DNA from: Verrucomicrobiota bacterium
GTDB taxonomy: Bacteria > Verrucomicrobiota > Verrucomicrobiia > Limisphaerales > JACQFS01
DNA length: 52,815 bases
Reading direction: 5' to 3'
NCBI GenBank assembly: GCA_016199935.1
Contig: JACQFS010000053.1
Location: forward strand, 1 to 52,815
This document shows, piece after piece, positions 52,030-52,815 of the stretch. The translations under genes and the position numbers were made by a program. Numbering within the stretch: the stretch's first letter is position 1; each line of letters starts with the position of its first letter. The notes beneath the pieces are model-generated. The model saw only the letters and a list, made by a program, of their open reading frames with translations. It did not search any database and was not told where the DNA came from.

Positions 52030-52733
52030 TGCCCCTGCCGCAATCCACCGCCTATGGCTGGCTGATGCTCGCGGGCATCGCGGTGAGCATCCTGTTCTGG
52101 TCGCGGCTCGCGCGGCGCGACTCGCGGCTCGTGCTCATCTACGTCGCCGCGCTCACGGGCGCGTTTCTCGGCGCGAAAATCATCTACCTCCTCGCCGAGG
52201 GCTGGCTCCATTTCGGCGCGGAAGATTTCTGGCTCCAGATCGCCACTGGCAAGAGCGTGCTCGGCGCGTTGCTCGGTGGCTACGCAGCGGTCGAGGCCGC
52301 GAAAAAGTTCACCGGCTACGCGGGCGTGACCGGCGATTGGTTTGCCACCATCGCGCCGCTCGGGATTTTGCTCGGCCGCGTCGGCTGCCTCTTGCACGGC
52401 TGTTGTCTCGGCCGCGCGTGCGACGCCGCGTGGTTCACGCTTGCGGACAACGAAGGCGTCGCGCGCTGGCCGGCGGTGCCGGTGGAGATCGGTTTCAACG
52501 CGGCGTGCCTCGTGGCCCTCCTCGCCCTGCGCCGCGCGGGAAAATTTCCCGGCCAGCATTTTCATCTCTACCTCATCGCCTACGGCCTCTTTCGTTTCGT
52601 GCATGAGTTTCTCCGCGACACGCCGCGCGTGTTCGCGGGCCTGAGCGGTTATCAATTCGCCGCGCTCGCTTGCGCGGCGCTCGGCGCGTGGCGATTCCGG
52701 CAGCGCCGTGCCGTTGTTGCGTCGCCGGGCTGA
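52029..52733 (+). CDS. Lgt-like (prolipoprotein diacylglyceryl transferase family) membrane protein
   Basis: The 234-residue polytopic protein resembles Lgt: GKSVLGALLGGYAAVEAAKK, then the signature-like IAPLGILLGRVGCLLHGCCL (R117), and YGLFRFVHEFLRDTP near the C-terminus with the second conserved arginine. Real Lgt transfers diacylglyceryl from phosphatidylglycerol to lipoprotein cysteine. The essential histidine of E. coli Lgt (H103) aligns with L78, and the N of GNF is a cysteine, so this is probably a paralogue with a different lipid-related reaction. Start ATG overlaps the previous stop. Position after the radical SAM gene supports joint action on membrane lipids or lipoproteins. Confidence 0.78.
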   Translation: MPLPQSTAYGWLMLAGIAVSILFWSRLARRDSRLVLIYVAALTGAFLGAKIIYLLAEGWLHFGAEDFWLQIATGKSVLGALLGGYAAVEAAKKFTGYAGVTGDWFATIAPLGILLGRVGCLLHGCCLGRACDAAWFTLADNEGVARWPAVPVEIGFNAACLVALLALRRAGKFPGQHFHLYLIAYGLFRFVHEFLRDTPRVFAGLSGYQFAALACAALGAWRFRQRRAVVASPG

Positions 52734-52757
52734 ATCTCTCCGCCACGAGCACGCAAC

Positions 52758-52815
52758 TCAACGCTGGCACTTGGCGCAGTAGAATGTGCTCCGCGCCGCC
52801 TGCACGATGCGCTTC
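52758..52815 (-). CDS. mutM: Formamidopyrimidine-DNA glycosylase, C-terminal end only
   Basis: The minus-strand frame entering from the right edge encodes KRIVQAARSTFYCAKCQR and a stop. This is the end of the Fpg zinc finger (second C-x-x-C pair of the finger) with the RSTFYC core that closes MutM proteins, so the glycosylase that removes oxidised purines starts beyond the window. Only 18 residues are visible. It converges on the Lgt-like gene. Confidence 0.8.
   Translation of the reverse strand, partial: KRIVQAARSTFYCAKCQR

Noticed and set aside
49386-52733. A toxin-antitoxin or phage-defence island
   Set aside because: Small membrane proteins plus radical SAM first suggested a viperin-like defence locus, but the radical SAM C-terminus and the Lgt-like partner point to lipid metabolism, and no nuclease or effector is present.

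Overview
The window is GC-rich chromosomal DNA of a Verrucomicrobiota-type bacterium, probably near the Pedosphaera/Limisphaera group; this placement is inferred from gene content and not from any search. The pointers are a PVC-type CxxCH haem-binding dehydrogenase-like protein, Tat-exported Gfo/Idh/MocA and SMP-30 proteins, a DUF6807 (PmoA-like) protein, a double-NIPSNAP protein, a PEP-CTERM beta-repeat protein, and secreted proteins whose tails carry the 'EASSNL' and 'DxDxDGLTNxQEFLAGT' signatures. Gene density is high, and most intergenic gaps hold inverted or tandem repeats instead of genes. No insertion sequence, integrase, rRNA or CRISPR array was found.

Layout. 1-4430: pyruvate dehydrogenase operon aceE (5' end cut by the window), aceF, lpdA. 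4488-9630: exported phosphodiesterase, Sel1-repeat protein, ThuA-like lipoprotein, secreted propeller-like protein and a VOC protein. 9914-17084: a 2182-residue secreted multidomain protein whose C-terminus runs into an N-terminally truncated SpoU/TrmH methyltransferase, apparently a deletion fusion. 17155-22240: DUF6807 plus Gfo/Idh/MocA pair, DUF5069 protein, a lipoamide-dehydrogenase-like flavoprotein and a 42-bp tandem repeat array. 22283-27358: NIPSNAP protein, a large hybrid sensor kinase and ribosomal protein bL28. 27441-30517: a hexuronate cassette (ExuT-like transporter plus UxaE-like epimerase) lying between an intact tRNA-Gly and a detached copy of that tRNA's 3' end, the geometry expected of a tRNA-integrated island. 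30583-39584: pyrC, a thioredoxin-like protein, the PEP-CTERM protein, a perfect 21-bp x 8 repeat, trpF, aroE, a prepilin peptidase, a small membrane protein and a lipoprotein. 39816-47535: PVC cytochrome, BD-FAE-type hydrolase, jelly-roll protein, DUF2721 protein, SMP-30 protein, a DR2241-like Fe-S protein, and a LAB_N protein fused to a zinc ribbon. 47659-49250: two small membrane proteins, infA (reading frame disturbed twice) and apaG. 49386-52733: a tightly coupled cluster of a radical SAM enzyme resembling the MJ0619/tetraether-synthase family, three related small membrane proteins (one with an added zinc ribbon, one frameshifted), a duplicated 3' fragment of the radical SAM gene, and an Lgt-like membrane protein lacking the usual catalytic histidine. 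The last bases are the 3' end of mutM.

The most promising candidate for a new system is the 49386-52733 cluster, whose overlaps and composition suggest a membrane lipid or lipoprotein modification pathway. The second is the tRNA-Gly-bounded hexuronate cassette. A window-wide theme is a set of composite palindromes (two facing hairpins around a spacer, REPIN-like), several ending within a few bases of a stop codon. Three probable single-base indels (two in infA, one in a small membrane gene) could be real mutations or assembly errors.
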